From contig JAAYUB010000108.1 in NCBI GenBank assembly GCA_012517875.1, positions 1 to 33,207 on the forward strand: a stretch of DNA of 33,207 nt, written 5' to 3'. The first letter of the stretch is position 1, and every line of letters begins with the position of its first letter. Below the pieces are notes generated by a model. That model was not told the origin of the DNA. It made no database searches and saw only the letters and a list, made by a program, of their open reading frames with translations. Source of the DNA: Acidobacteriota bacterium (GTDB taxonomy: Bacteria; Acidobacteriota; JAAYUB01). Shown here piece after piece: positions 15,465-24,350 of this stretch. The position numbers were made by a program, and so were the translations under genes.

Positions 15465-16589
15465 ATGAGACCCACATCGAACCGACGGCCAAACCGGCGC
15501 GGGTTTTCGCTGCTCGAGGCCATGATCACCCTGGTGATCATGCTGGTCATCATCGGTGGCGCCACCGCGCTCTTCTTCGAGAACCAGAACGCTACCACCG
15601 CCCACGTGGCGCTGGCGGAGCTGCGCACCAACATGCGCTTCGCCCTGGACACAATGGCCTCCGACCTGCGGGTGGTGGGTGCCTACACCAAGTGGGCGCC
15701 GCTGCAAGTTCTCCGGGGCGCTTACCAGTTCAACATTGTGGAGTGCACCAACAGCCAGTGGCAGCCGTTCGTCACCGGCCTGCAGCTGGGCCACTACGCC
15801 GGCTACGATGCCACCATCCCCGACCGGATCCGCGTGGTGGAGCCCGACATCATCAACGACGCCCAGCTCCGCGACGAGTACAATCCCCCCAGCTCCCAGT
15901 TCAAGGCGGTGAAGATCAACGGCGAGCCCTTCCAGGAGGGCGACCTGCTCCTCATCACCAACGCCCCCGTGGTGGACAACCCGTGGGATCCCGGCGCCCA
16001 GATCTTCGCCGACCTGTTCGTGCCCACCACCATCCAGGGCCCGCAGTCGGGCAATCCTTTCACCGAAGTGACCTTCAACGCCGGCGCGAACGATCCTTAC
16101 GGCGTAAACGATCCGCAGGGCTTCCCGCAGTCGTATCCGCCGGGGTCCACCATCATGCGCATTCGTATCTGGGAATATTACATCGACACCAACATCCCCG
16201 ACGTGCCGCGGCTCATGCGGCTGGAAGCACGGCCCAACGCCGTGCCCGAAGAAGTGTCGCGGTATGTGGAGGATCTCCAGGTGGCCATGGGCATCGACGC
16301 CGACGACGACAACAACATCACCGGCGCCGAATGGATCACCACGAATTTCCAGAACATCACCAACGCTCAGCTGCAGCACCTGCGGGCCATGCGCCTCACT
16401 CTCATCGGCCGGACCTTCGCCATGCCGGAGGTTATGGCCGGGGCGCGCACCGGCACCCAGGACATCTACTACCGGCGGCCGGGGATCGAGGACCGCTCCG
16501 CCGGCACCGTCCAGTCGATCCCGCAGTTCCGCGAGGTGTACACGCAGGTGGTCATGTTCCGGAACCTCCGGCCGGAGCCGGAGGAATGA
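15465..16589 (+). CDS. PilW-like type IV minor prepilin
   Basis: A 374-residue prepilin-like protein. The N-terminus RRPNRRGFSLLEAMITLVIM has the complete prepilin motif: Gly13 before the cut, Phe at +1 and Glu18 at +5, then a hydrophobic helix to about residue 38. The long C-terminal domain and the AELRTNMRFALDTMASDLR segment just after the helix are typical of PilW. The gene follows the PilV-like gene by 17 bases with an AAGGAG ribosome-binding site. Its product should sit in the inner membrane before cleavage and then in the pilus tip. Confidence 0.85.
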   Translation: MRPTSNRRPNRRGFSLLEAMITLVIMLVIIGGATALFFENQNATTAHVALAELRTNMRFALDTMASDLRVVGAYTKWAPLQVLRGAYQFNIVECTNSQWQPFVTGLQLGHYAGYDATIPDRIRVVEPDIINDAQLRDEYNPPSSQFKAVKINGEPFQEGDLLLITNAPVVDNPWDPGAQIFADLFVPTTIQGPQSGNPFTEVTFNAGANDPYGVNDPQGFPQSYPPGSTIMRIRIWEYYIDTNIPDVPRLMRLEARPNAVPEEVSRYVEDLQVAMGIDADDDNNITGAEWITTNFQNITNAQLQHLRAMRLTLIGRTFAMPEVMAGARTGTQDIYYRRPGIEDRSAGTVQSIPQFREVYTQVVMFRNLRPEPEE

Positions 16590-16617
16590 CGACGGCGCGC
16601 GCCACAGGAGGCATCGC

Positions 16618-17202
16618 ATGAAACGACAACGCGTCAACAACAGGGGCGTGGCCATGATCATCGCCCTGCTCATCGTGATGGCCTTGGCCATGCTGGCTTC
16701 GGGCGTCATCCTGATCACTACATCCGAGGTCTACGTCACCCGCAACCAGGCGTACGGCAAGGAGGCGTTCTACGCCGCCGAAGCCGGCCTGATGCACGCC
16801 CGGCGGATGCTCCGCAACCTCTCCAGCCGTGAACAGATCTCGGCGATGTACCAGATCAACCCCAGCGTCAACGACTACGACTACGGCCCCACCGGCACCA
16901 CCGGCGCCAAGTGGAAGCGGCTGCTGGATCCCAACAACGGCAACACGCATGTCGCCGCCCTCATCGACACCGGCTCCAACCGGCGCTACGCGGTGTACGT
17001 GGTCAACACCGATCCCACCGAATTGGACACCAACAACCTGCCCATCGAGGCCGACGGCTACTTTTACGTCCGCTCGGTCGGCGAGAGCTGGATGGGATCC
17101 CGCAAGATTCTGGAAGAGATGATTTTTCTGGATACGCCCATCGTCGACGCTTCGAAGGACTCCTTCGGCGGCGGCGAAGGGAACGTCAATCCGCAGAAAT
17201 AG
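16618..17202 (+). CDS. PilX-like minor pilin
   Basis: A 194-residue protein with the PilX N-terminal pattern: a short basic leader ending in NNRG (Gly10), a helix VAMIIALLIVMALAMLASG, and the FYAAEAGLMHARRML segment (about residues 47-61) shared by PilX and GspK-type proteins. Lack of glutamate at +5 is normal in this branch. The ATG at 16618 is chosen because AGGAGG lies six bases upstream; the frame extends upstream but overlaps the PilW-like gene. It lies between pilW-like and pilY1, the usual gene order of minor pilin operons. Confidence 0.85.
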   Translation: MKRQRVNNRGVAMIIALLIVMALAMLASGVILITTSEVYVTRNQAYGKEAFYAAEAGLMHARRMLRNLSSREQISAMYQINPSVNDYDYGPTGTTGAKWKRLLDPNNGNTHVAALIDTGSNRRYAVYVVNTDPTELDTNNLPIEADGYFYVRSVGESWMGSRKILEEMIFLDTPIVDASKDSFGGGEGNVNPQK

Positions 17203-17226
17203 CCGGGCGCAAGAAGGAGGATCAAT

Positions 17227-20200
17227 ATGAATACCCGATGGCTGTGGCTCCTGATAATTCTGGCCCTGAGCGGCCTGTCGGCCGTGGCGCAGACGGGCCA
17301 GAACCAGCCGGTCTACGACCCCAACGACCCCATCGGCCGGCTGCTGCCCCCGAACATTCACTTCGTCATTGACGTGTCAGGCTCCATGTCCTGCCAGCCC
17401 AACGGTGCCAGCGGCGGCCAATGCTCCAACTACGACTTCGCCGGGCAGCGCACCGACTCGAAGATCTATATCACCAAGACGGCCATCAACTCGCTCATGA
17501 GCCGCGACAACCTCCGGTTGCGCTGGTCGTTCTGGATGTACACCAACTCCGACTCCTATGCGCTCGCCCACGACATCAACCGCTATTTCTCCAGCGGCCG
17601 CTGGTACAGCCGCTACGCCTACTTTCCCACCAACCTCTACACCGTCACGGAGCGGAGCGACGGCACCAAGGTGCGTACGTACGACACCTACTTCTTCACC
17701 GGCGCCGGCTGCAGCAGCGATCGGGACCGGTTGCTGGTGCCCCTGCCGCACGGCGCCGACAACGATCCGTTCATGTCCAGCGTCGATCCCGGCTACGACA
17801 ACCGGGCCGCCATCAAGTCGTGGGTGGACCGCAATTTCGACCGCACCACCGGCACCCTCACCGTTCCCGGCCTGAGCTGGAAGTTTGCGACCGAACTGCC
17901 GGCCCGCGGCTCCACGCCCATCAGCTATTCGCTCCAGTCGATTGCCCGCTACCTGTTCAACCGGAATCTCGACAACACGGTGAAGGCCTGTTACTACTTT
18001 GATCTGCCGTCCGGCACTCACAAGAACTGGTCGCCGTACGAGAGCCAGACCGGCCTGACGCCGCTGCCCGATCAGTATTTCAACTGCCGCTACAACGCGA
18101 TCATGCTCCTCACCGACGGCCGCGACACCTGCGCCGGCGTTAGCGCGGCGATCAGCGCCGCTGACAAGCTGCGCAGCCGGCACAAGGTGGATACCTTCGT
18201 CGTCGGGTTCGGCCTCCAGTCCGATTCCGACAAGGCCGGCCTCGACTCCATCGCCCAGGCCGGCGGCACCGGTTACGCCTACTTCGCCGACAACGAGGGC
18301 GACCTCCTCAACTCCCTGGAGAAGATTCTGGGGAGCCTCGGCAGCGAGATCAGCGGCGACACCGAGCCCATCCTGGGCTTCATCGAACCCACGGCCATCA
18401 CGTTCCCGAAGGCCATGCCGGAGAAGGTCCTGCTCCAGAACGTGATGTTCAAGGCCTCCATGACGTACAGCCCCGTGTTCAAGGGGCACATGCGGGCCTT
18501 CCAAGCTCTGACCACCTCCACCCAGGAAGGCAAGATCGACTTCCTGACCGACTTCACCAAGAACTCCGACAACAAGCTGTGGGATTTCGCCGACTGGATC
18601 GACACCACGCCGCACACGGAACGCGTCGTCCTGTTCTTGGACGGCGATGATTTGAAAGAGTTCACGAAGACATCCAGCAACGTCATCGCATCCACCGCCG
18701 GTCTCGGCAGCCTCTCCAAGGACGAACTCGAACTGTTCATCACCTGGGTGCGCACCCTGCCGGTGGGTTCCATCACCTACTCGACACCGGCGTTCGTGGG
18801 CCCGCCGTCCCTGACCGCGTACGGCAGCGCCGAGTATCTCAACTGGGCCAAGAGCCTGCAGGACCGCATCCCCATGCTGCTGTTCGGCTCCAACGACGGC
18901 CAGCTCCACTGCGTGGACGTGGAGACCGGCGCCGAGCTGTGGTCCTTCATCATTCCGGCGGCCATCGAGGGGACCAGCACCCGACCGGCCCGGATTTACA
19001 CCGAGCTGTACGCGTCCGGCGACGTCAACAGCCAGGGGCAGCCCGACGTGTACGGCGCCCGCATCTACAACCGCCGCCCGCACTTCTACTATATGGCGTC
19101 CTCGCCCAAGGTGATCGACGCGCGCGACAGCAGCGGCAACTGGCGCACGCTGTGCGTATTCGGCATCGGCGCGGGCGGCCGCGAGTACTACTGCCTGGAC
19201 ATCACCAATCCCGACAGCCCGGAGTTCCTGTGGCGCTTCAGCGGCACGACCGCGAACCCCCTGGGCGAGACCTGGTCCGTGCCGGCGCTGGGCCGCTTTG
19301 GCCCCGCCACCGCCGATTACCCCAACGGGGTGTTCGGCGCAGTGGTGGGATCCGGTTTCAACCTGAATCCGGCGTTCCCCGAACCCACCAAGCTGGGCAA
19401 ATCGGTGTACATCCTCAAACTCACCGATCCGACCAACGGAGTGCCCTCGATCATCTACTCCTATCACATGGCTGACACCTCCACGACCGCATTCGGGGCG
19501 TCACCCACCGCCCTCGTGAGCCGGGTGGGGAACTGCTTCTTCGCCCCGCCGGTGGCCTTTGTGTCGCCGCGGGACCGCGATCCGTATGTGGATGAGGTCT
19601 ACATCGGCGACTATGACGGCAACCTCTACCAGTTCGTCCTGGACAAGGCCAACATCACCAACACGACCGCCCGGCTGATGTTCCAGGCCAAGAACGGCAC
19701 GCCCATCTACTCGGTGCCGTTTGTGGCCACGATCAACCTGCCCGGCATCGGCTACAAGACGCTCATCGCGTTCAACGAATACGGCAAGCCCATCGACTCG
19801 TCGTTCGGCGCCCGGTCGGCTGGCGTGATGTACTGCCTAGTTAAGGAGAACCTGCCGACGACCGGCGTCATCCCCGTTTCCGACCTGATCGCCAGCACCG
19901 GCGCGACCACCTCCTTCAATCCGAGCACCAGCAAGGGCTTCTATTTTGAGTTTCCGGGAGCCTCGGAAGGCGAGTCCTCGCCCTTCCGGCCCACGATCTT
20001 CTTCACCAAGGACCGGGCCTGGATCGCCACCACCTCCTACAAGTTTTTCGTCGGCGGCACGGGCTGCGATCCGATCAACCACACCGTCGGCGCCGGCACG
20101 TCCTTGGCGTACGTATTCAACGCGCTCAACGGCGGGTACTTCAATTCCACCCCGGTGGAGCTGTCATCCGCCGGCAGCTGGTACGGCCGCGCCTCGGCGT

Positions 20201-20385
20201 TCCACAAGGGCGCCCGCGGCGAGGGCTGGATCGATATCGGCACCGGCGAGACGTGGGGCTGGGGCTACAGTCAGAGCCACGACAAGTTCGAGAAGTTCGA
20301 CGCCGCGGCCGGCAACATCACGTATGACATGAACCCCACGGCCGGCGTGGAAGTCCGGATGAATTACTGGCGCGAATTCAAATAG
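17227..20385 (+). CDS. pilY1: PilY1-like pilus tip adhesin with vWA domain
   Basis: A 1052-residue secreted protein. A signal peptide (about 1-21, ending in AVAQ) is followed by a von Willebrand A domain with the MIDAS motif DVSGSMS at residues 49-55 and a later LLTDGRDT strand (about 295-302). The C-terminal half is the PilY1 beta-propeller domain, recognisable by LLFGSNDGQLHCVDVETGAELW (about 555-576) and by the calcium-binding-type loop DRDPYVDEVYIGDYDGNLYQ (about 783-802). In type IV pilus systems PilY1 sits at the tip with the minor pilins, takes part in adhesion and in pilus extension control. The last gene of the operon, followed at once by a strong terminator. Cysteines are plentiful in the vWA part. 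Confidence 0.93.
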   Translation: MNTRWLWLLIILALSGLSAVAQTGQNQPVYDPNDPIGRLLPPNIHFVIDVSGSMSCQPNGASGGQCSNYDFAGQRTDSKIYITKTAINSLMSRDNLRLRWSFWMYTNSDSYALAHDINRYFSSGRWYSRYAYFPTNLYTVTERSDGTKVRTYDTYFFTGAGCSSDRDRLLVPLPHGADNDPFMSSVDPGYDNRAAIKSWVDRNFDRTTGTLTVPGLSWKFATELPARGSTPISYSLQSIARYLFNRNLDNTVKACYYFDLPSGTHKNWSPYESQTGLTPLPDQYFNCRYNAIMLLTDGRDTCAGVSAAISAADKLRSRHKVDTFVVGFGLQSDSDKAGLDSIAQAGGTGYAYFADNEGDLLNSLEKILGSLGSEISGDTEPILGFIEPTAITFPKAMPEKVLLQNVMFKASMTYSPVFKGHMRAFQALTTSTQEGKIDFLTDFTKNSDNKLWDFADWIDTTPHTERVVLFLDGDDLKEFTKTSSNVIASTAGLGSLSKDELELFITWVRTLPVGSITYSTPAFVGPPSLTAYGSAEYLNWAKSLQDRIPMLLFGSNDGQLHCVDVETGAELWSFIIPAAIEGTSTRPARIYTELYASGDVNSQGQPDVYGARIYNRRPHFYYMASSPKVIDARDSSGNWRTLCVFGIGAGGREYYCLDITNPDSPEFLWRFSGTTANPLGETWSVPALGRFGPATADYPNGVFGAVVGSGFNLNPAFPEPTKLGKSVYILKLTDPTNGVPSIIYSYHMADTSTTAFGASPTALVSRVGNCFFAPPVAFVSPRDRDPYVDEVYIGDYDGNLYQFVLDKANITNTTARLMFQAKNGTPIYSVPFVATINLPGIGYKTLIAFNEYGKPIDSSFGARSAGVMYCLVKENLPTTGVIPVSDLIASTGATTSFNPSTSKGFYFEFPGASEGESSPFRPTIFFTKDRAWIATTSYKFFVGGTGCDPINHTVGAGTSLAYVFNALNGGYFNSTPVELSSAGSWYGRASAFHKGARGEGWIDIGTGETWGWGYSQSHDKFEKFDAAAGNITYDMNPTAGVEVRMNYWREFK

Positions 20386-20395
20386 TTCGCCAACC

Positions 20396-20432
20396 CGGCC
20401 GGAAGGAATCTGCAGCCTTCCGGCCGTTTTTT
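20396..20432 (+). terminator. Rho-independent terminator of the minor pilin operon
   Basis: A perfect 11-base stem, CGGCCGGAAGG (20396-20406) with CCTTCCGGCCG (20416-20426), a nine-base loop and six T (20427-20432), ten bases after the pilY1 stop. Confidence 0.92.
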
Positions 20433-20490
20433 ATCTGCCGCCGTGCCGATTGGACACCGGCCGGCCAGGCGAGCCTACGGGAGACTTCTC

Positions 20491-21069
20491 ATGAAACTGA
20501 CACGCCTGATGACGGGGGCAATGCTCGTTGTGGCGTTCGGGGCGCTGGCGGCGGCCGATAACCCGACCACCCAGCAAGATCCGTCCAAGGGGACGAAGCC
20601 GCGCACTTACAATGACGAGTCGCTCAAGCAATACCGCGGGAAGGGTAACATCACCACTTCGGCGCAACCGCAGGCCGCCAAGACGGCCGGGAAATCCGGC
20701 CCGGCGGCGCCGGACGAAATGTTCATCGCCGATCTGGGCACGGAAGGTCAAGCCATCCGAAATGCTTATTACGCTGCGCGCAAGGACAACCAGCGGGGCA
20801 ACGACGAACTGGCCAAACTCTCGGTGCGCTGGGCGGACTTGCACAAAAAGCTGAGCAGTGCCCGGACGTCGCGGGAGCGCACCCGCCTCCGGAAAGAGGT
20901 GAATGCCTTGCAGACGGAAATGGCCGACGCCACCCAGACGGTGAACCGGGCGGACCAGCGCATGCAGGATGCCCTGGAGAAGGCCGAAAAGGCCAAGATC
21001 CTGAAGCCGCCGCCGGCCGGGGTCAAGGTGGAAAAGGCCGCCGCGGCGCCCGTGGACCCGGGGCGCTGA
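20491..21069 (+). CDS. Small secreted coiled-coil protein, paralogue of the gene at 22208
   Basis: A 192-residue protein of unknown function. The ATG at 20491 is chosen because it starts a clean signal peptide (KLTRLMTGAMLVVAFGALAA, cut near ADN); the frame opens earlier at 20443 but that part would mask the signal. After the signal a short conserved stretch reads KPRTYNDESL...KGNITTS (residues 36-57), followed by a low-complexity Ala/Gln segment and a charged coiled coil (about 75-165). The end carries PPAGVKVEKA. The stretch and the closing PAGV recur in the protein encoded at 22208-22789, so the two arose by duplication. Periplasmic location is likely. Confidence 0.7.
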   Translation: MKLTRLMTGAMLVVAFGALAAADNPTTQQDPSKGTKPRTYNDESLKQYRGKGNITTSAQPQAAKTAGKSGPAAPDEMFIADLGTEGQAIRNAYYAARKDNQRGNDELAKLSVRWADLHKKLSSARTSRERTRLRKEVNALQTEMADATQTVNRADQRMQDALEKAEKAKILKPPPAGVKVEKAAAAPVDPGR

Positions 21070-21108
21070 TCCAGAGTGCGAGCACCGGCGGCAGGGGAGG
21101 TCGATACC

Positions 21109-22095
21109 GTGAATCTGCGATACATGCTGGTTGGCGTGTTGCTGGCGGTTGCGCTGTCTGCTTGGGCGTTGCCGACGGATGTCCTCGTCCTGAACCTGGA
21201 CCGCGACCAGACCGATACCGGACCCGACCCGAACAGTTCCACGACAAGCATCCGGGCGCTGCTCACGGAGCTGGGCTACTCGTACACGTACCAGGAAGTG
21301 AGCCTCCACGATCACACCACTCTGGCCGCGATCGACTACGGCGACTATCCGCTGGTCATCATCGCCGTGGGAGTCAACTGCCTGTTTCAGCACGCTCACA
21401 TTTTCAATGCCGCGGAGGGGCAGCACCTGGTGGACTACCTGAACACCGGCGGCCGGGTATACATGGAAGGCGGCGATGTCTGGTACCAGGACCCGAAAAA
21501 CAACGGCGGTTACAACTTTTGCGCCGCGTTCGGGATCAACTACAGCCAGAGCAGCGACGGCGGAGCCGCCGACTTGTGGCACATCCGCGGGCTGTCGGCC
21601 GCGGCGCCCGTCACCACGGGACTGGCGTTCGACTACGGGCAGGACAACTGCTTCATCGACGTGATCGTCCGTCAGCAGGGTGTGGGTACGCAGATCTTCA
21701 AGAACATCAAGAACGACCCGCCCAATTACACCGAAACGAGCATCGCCGTGGCCCGCGACGCCGGCACGTACCGGACCATCGCCAGTTCCTTCGAGTTCGG
21801 CGGCCTGGTGGACGGCGCGGGGAACAACACCCGGCGGCACCTGCTCGAGATGTACCTCGACTTTTTCGGCGTGGAGCCGGGCGGTTCCCGTTACGGCGAC
21901 CTGGACGGGGACGGAGCGGTCACTGGGGCCGATCTGGTTCTGATGGCTGAATACCTGGCGGCGAACATTGCCGGCTTCGAGGTGGCGCTGGAGTGGGCTG
22001 ACCTGGACACCTCCGGCTGCGTGGATGTCGTGGACCAGACCATCCTGGATCATTTCCTGGCCGGCCATATCCCGACGCTGCCATTCAGCCACTGA
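21109..22095 (+). CDS. Secreted protein with C-terminal dockerin-like domain
   Basis: A 328-residue exported protein. The GTG at 21109 gives a normal signal peptide (RYMLVGVLLAVALSAWA) and has GGGGAGG-like spacing upstream. Residues about 22-260 form an alpha/beta domain of glutamine-amidotransferase-like type: strand TDVLVLNLD, YPLVIIAVGVN, and LVDYLNTGGRVYMEGGD, resembling ThuA/DUF4350-like folds, but a catalytic Cys-His pair is not evident. The last 65 residues contain two calcium-loop repeats, GDLDGDGAVTGADLVLMAEYL and ADLDTSGCVDVVDQTILDHFL, the type I dockerin pattern. Dockerins bind cohesins in cellulosomes but also occur alone in many non-cellulolytic bacteria. It lies between two paralogous secreted proteins. 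Confidence 0.75.
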   Translation: MNLRYMLVGVLLAVALSAWALPTDVLVLNLDRDQTDTGPDPNSSTTSIRALLTELGYSYTYQEVSLHDHTTLAAIDYGDYPLVIIAVGVNCLFQHAHIFNAAEGQHLVDYLNTGGRVYMEGGDVWYQDPKNNGGYNFCAAFGINYSQSSDGGAADLWHIRGLSAAAPVTTGLAFDYGQDNCFIDVIVRQQGVGTQIFKNIKNDPPNYTETSIAVARDAGTYRTIASSFEFGGLVDGAGNNTRRHLLEMYLDFFGVEPGGSRYGDLDGDGAVTGADLVLMAEYLAANIAGFEVALEWADLDTSGCVDVVDQTILDHFLAGHIPTLPFSH

Positions 22096-22148
22096 CCGGC
22101 GGGAAGGGGTCGGGCATGGCAAAATGTTGGCGGTCCGGTGTCAACATC

Positions 22149-22177
22149 TTGCCCTGCACCTCAATTTGACGTACAAT
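22149..22177 (+). promoter_or_regulatory. Candidate sigma70-type promoter
   Basis: TTGCCC (22149-22154), a 17-base spacer and TACAAT (22172-22177) end 30 bases before the ATG at 22208. The surrounding stretch is AT-rich compared with the genes. Confidence 0.55.
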
Positions 22178-22207
22178 ACACACACCAACGTCGTCGGGAG
22201 TATTGCC

Positions 22208-22789
22208 ATGAAAAAACTGGCTTTCTGGATTGTGGTGCTCGCCCTGGCCGCGCCGCTCTCGGCCCAGAGCATTGTGGATCTGGCCAAGCAGACCCGGAAG
22301 GACCGCGAAAGCAAGAAGCCGGCCAAGGTTTACACCAACCAGGACTTGCGATCCAGCAAGGGGAATGTGTCCACTTCCGGCGTGCCGCAGCCGCCCGCCG
22401 ACCAGACGCCGGCCGAAGGCGAAGCCGCTGAACCCGCACCCACCCAGGACCAGGTCAACGAGGAGTACCAGGGCCGGATTGTCACCAAGTGCCGCGAGCT
22501 CCAGGACCTCCGACGCCAGCGGGATGTGGCCCAGCTGAACCTGACCGACGCCCGCAACGCCTACATGAACGAGTCCAGCGGCCATTACGCCAACTCGGTG
22601 CTCAAGCCGCAATGGGACAAGGCCAGACAGCGCCTGGATGACCTGGAGGCCGGGTACAAGAAAGCTGAGGCCGAACTGGGCGAGCTCAAGGACGAGGCGC
22701 GCCGTAAATTGGTTCCGGCCGGAGTCATCCGCAAGGCGGAGGAGGAGGGCATGGCTCAGCCCCCGCCGAACCCGCCGACCAGGAAATAA
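22208..22789 (+). CDS. Small secreted coiled-coil protein, paralogue of the gene at 20491
   Basis: A 193-residue protein of unknown function. A signal peptide (KKLAFWIVVLALAAPLSAQ, about 1-20) follows the ATG at 22208, which has GGGAG upstream. The mature N-terminus holds KPAKVYTNQDLRSSKGNVST (residues 37-56), matching the related stretch in the 20491 protein with KGN at identical positions 51-53. A Pro/Ala/Glu linker is followed by a long charged coiled coil (about 80-165) and KLVPAGVIRKA, again similar to its paralogue. I recall similar T-N-x-D-L stretches after the signal peptide in other acidobacterial proteins, but the role is unknown. It has its own promoter candidate. Confidence 0.75.
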   Translation: MKKLAFWIVVLALAAPLSAQSIVDLAKQTRKDRESKKPAKVYTNQDLRSSKGNVSTSGVPQPPADQTPAEGEAAEPAPTQDQVNEEYQGRIVTKCRELQDLRRQRDVAQLNLTDARNAYMNESSGHYANSVLKPQWDKARQRLDDLEAGYKKAEAELGELKDEARRKLVPAGVIRKAEEEGMAQPPPNPPTRK

Positions 22790-22893
22790 CCCCGTCGGCC
22801 CGGGCGGACGTACATGGAGACGGGGCGGGGCTGCCGATCCGTCGGCCATGTCACATCTCCTGGCTGATTTGAACCGGCGAATGAACACGCCCC

Positions 22894-24336
22894 ATGAACC
22901 GAGCCGACGAACATCCTTCCCTCAAAAACCGGCCGGGTAACGACCCGCCGGCTCCTGGTGCGAGCCGGGTGCTGGTGGTCGAGGACCGCACGGCGCTGCG
23001 CCAGATGCTGACGGAATATCTGACAGGGAAGGGCTACCAGGTGGACGCCGCCGGCAGCCTCCAGGAGGGGTTGGCCCGGTTCCACGGTGCCCGCTACCAC
23101 ATGATCGTCCTCGATCTGAAGCTACCGGACGGTTCGGGCATGGAACTCCTGCGGACGGTCCGGCAGGCGGAACCCACCCAGCCGGTCATTTTGATGACCG
23201 CCTACGGCTCCATCGAGGAATCGGTCCAGGCCATCAAGTACGGAGCGGTGGATTTCATCCAGAAGCCCCTCAACCTGGAGCAGCTCCATGCGCTGATTCA
23301 GCGCGGCATCGAATTCCGCCGCCTGGAGGACGAGGTCCTGCTGTACCGCGAGGAATTCCGCGAGGCCCGCAAGCTGCCGCTGTTGATCAGCCGCAACCCG
23401 GCGATGGAGGCCGTGGCCCGGCAGCTCCAGCGGATGGCTGCCACGGGAGCCACCATCCTGCTGCTGGGCGAGAGCGGGACCGGCAAGGAGCTGTTCGCCC
23501 GGACCATCCATCTGCTCTCGCCGCAGTCGGCGGGGCCGTTCGTCGAGGTCAACTGCGCCGCCATCCCCGAGACGCTCATCGAGAATGAACTGTTCGGCCA
23601 TGTGCGGGGGGCGTACACCGGCGCGGAGTCGGCGATGAAAGGCAAATTCGAGCTGGCGATCGGCGGCACGCTCTTTCTGGACGAGATCGGCGACATGCCG
23701 GTGGGGGTTCAGGCCAAGCTGCTCAAGGCGCTCGAGGAAAAACGGATCAGCCCAATCGGCGGCACGTTCCAGGTGGCCGTCGACGTGCGGATCGTCGTGG
23801 CCACCAACCGCGACCTGGAGACGGAGATGGCCGAAGGGCGGTTCCGCCGGGATCTGTTCTTTCGGATCGGTCAGTTCACTGTCAGCATTCCGCCGCTGCG
23901 GGAACGGCCCGAAGACATCCAGCCGCTGGCCGAACACTTTCTGCGCGAGGCGGCCGCGCGATTCGGACGGCCCCAGCCGGTCCTGGATGCGGCGGCGGTG
24001 CAGGCCCTTGAGCGGTACGCCTGGCCCGGCAACGTCCGCGAGCTCAAGAACCTGGTGGAGCGGGCGGTCATCATCGACGACGATGGCCGCCTTGATCCGG
24101 ACGACCTGTTCCCCGGCCCCGGCCGGAGCGCAACCGGGCCGGTCCAGGCGTCTCTCGAAGGATTTGACCGGATCGGACTGGACGCCTGGCTGCAGCGCGA
24201 GCAGGCCGTGCTGGAACGCGAGGCGTTGGCGCGCCTGCGGGCGCGTCATCCCGCGGACCTGCCGGGCCTGGCGGCGGCCCTGGGGCTGACCGAAGCCGAA
24301 ACCGCGCGCCGATTGAAACGCCACCGAATTTCCTGA
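22894..24336 (+). CDS. NtrC-family sigma54-dependent response regulator
   Basis: A 480-residue transcription activator. The receiver domain (about 27-140) has phospho-acceptor Asp74 in [11 protein letters not shown], Thr in MTAYGS and Lys in QKPLN. The AAA+ domain (about 165-400) shows Walker A GESGTGKE at 192-199, the sigma54-contact loop as GAYTGA at 239-244, Walker [12 protein letters not shown] and the arginine finger region FRRDLFFRI. The C-terminal helix-turn-helix is short and Fis-like ([19 protein letters not shown]). It should activate sigma54 promoters when phosphorylated. No histidine kinase is adjacent; the genes downstream encode a TrpA-like protein and glycosyltransferases only 14 bases away, suggesting one transcript. 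Confidence 0.93.
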   Translation: MNRADEHPSLKNRPGNDPPAPGASRVLVVEDRTALRQMLTEYLTGKGYQVDAAGSLQEGLARFHGARYHMIVLDLKLPDGSGMELLRTVRQAEPTQPVILMTAYGSIEESVQAIKYGAVDFIQKPLNLEQLHALIQRGIEFRRLEDEVLLYREEFREARKLPLLISRNPAMEAVARQLQRMAATGATILLLGESGTGKELFARTIHLLSPQSAGPFVEVNCAAIPETLIENELFGHVRGAYTGAESAMKGKFELAIGGTLFLDEIGDMPVGVQAKLLKALEEKRISPIGGTFQVAVDVRIVVATNRDLETEMAEGRFRRDLFFRIGQFTVSIPPLRERPEDIQPLAEHFLREAAARFGRPQPVLDAAAVQALERYAWPGNVRELKNLVERAVIIDDDGRLDPDDLFPGPGRSATGPVQASLEGFDRIGLDAWLQREQAVLEREALARLRARHPADLPGLAAALGLTEAETARRLKRHRIS

Positions 24337-24350
24337 CACGGTTTTTTCCC

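Noticed and set aside
17377-19467. Long minus-strand open frame (696 codons) opposite pilY1
   Set aside because: The plus strand encodes a clear PilY1 with vWA and calcium-loop motifs; the antisense translation is low-complexity Val/Gly/Ala without domains.
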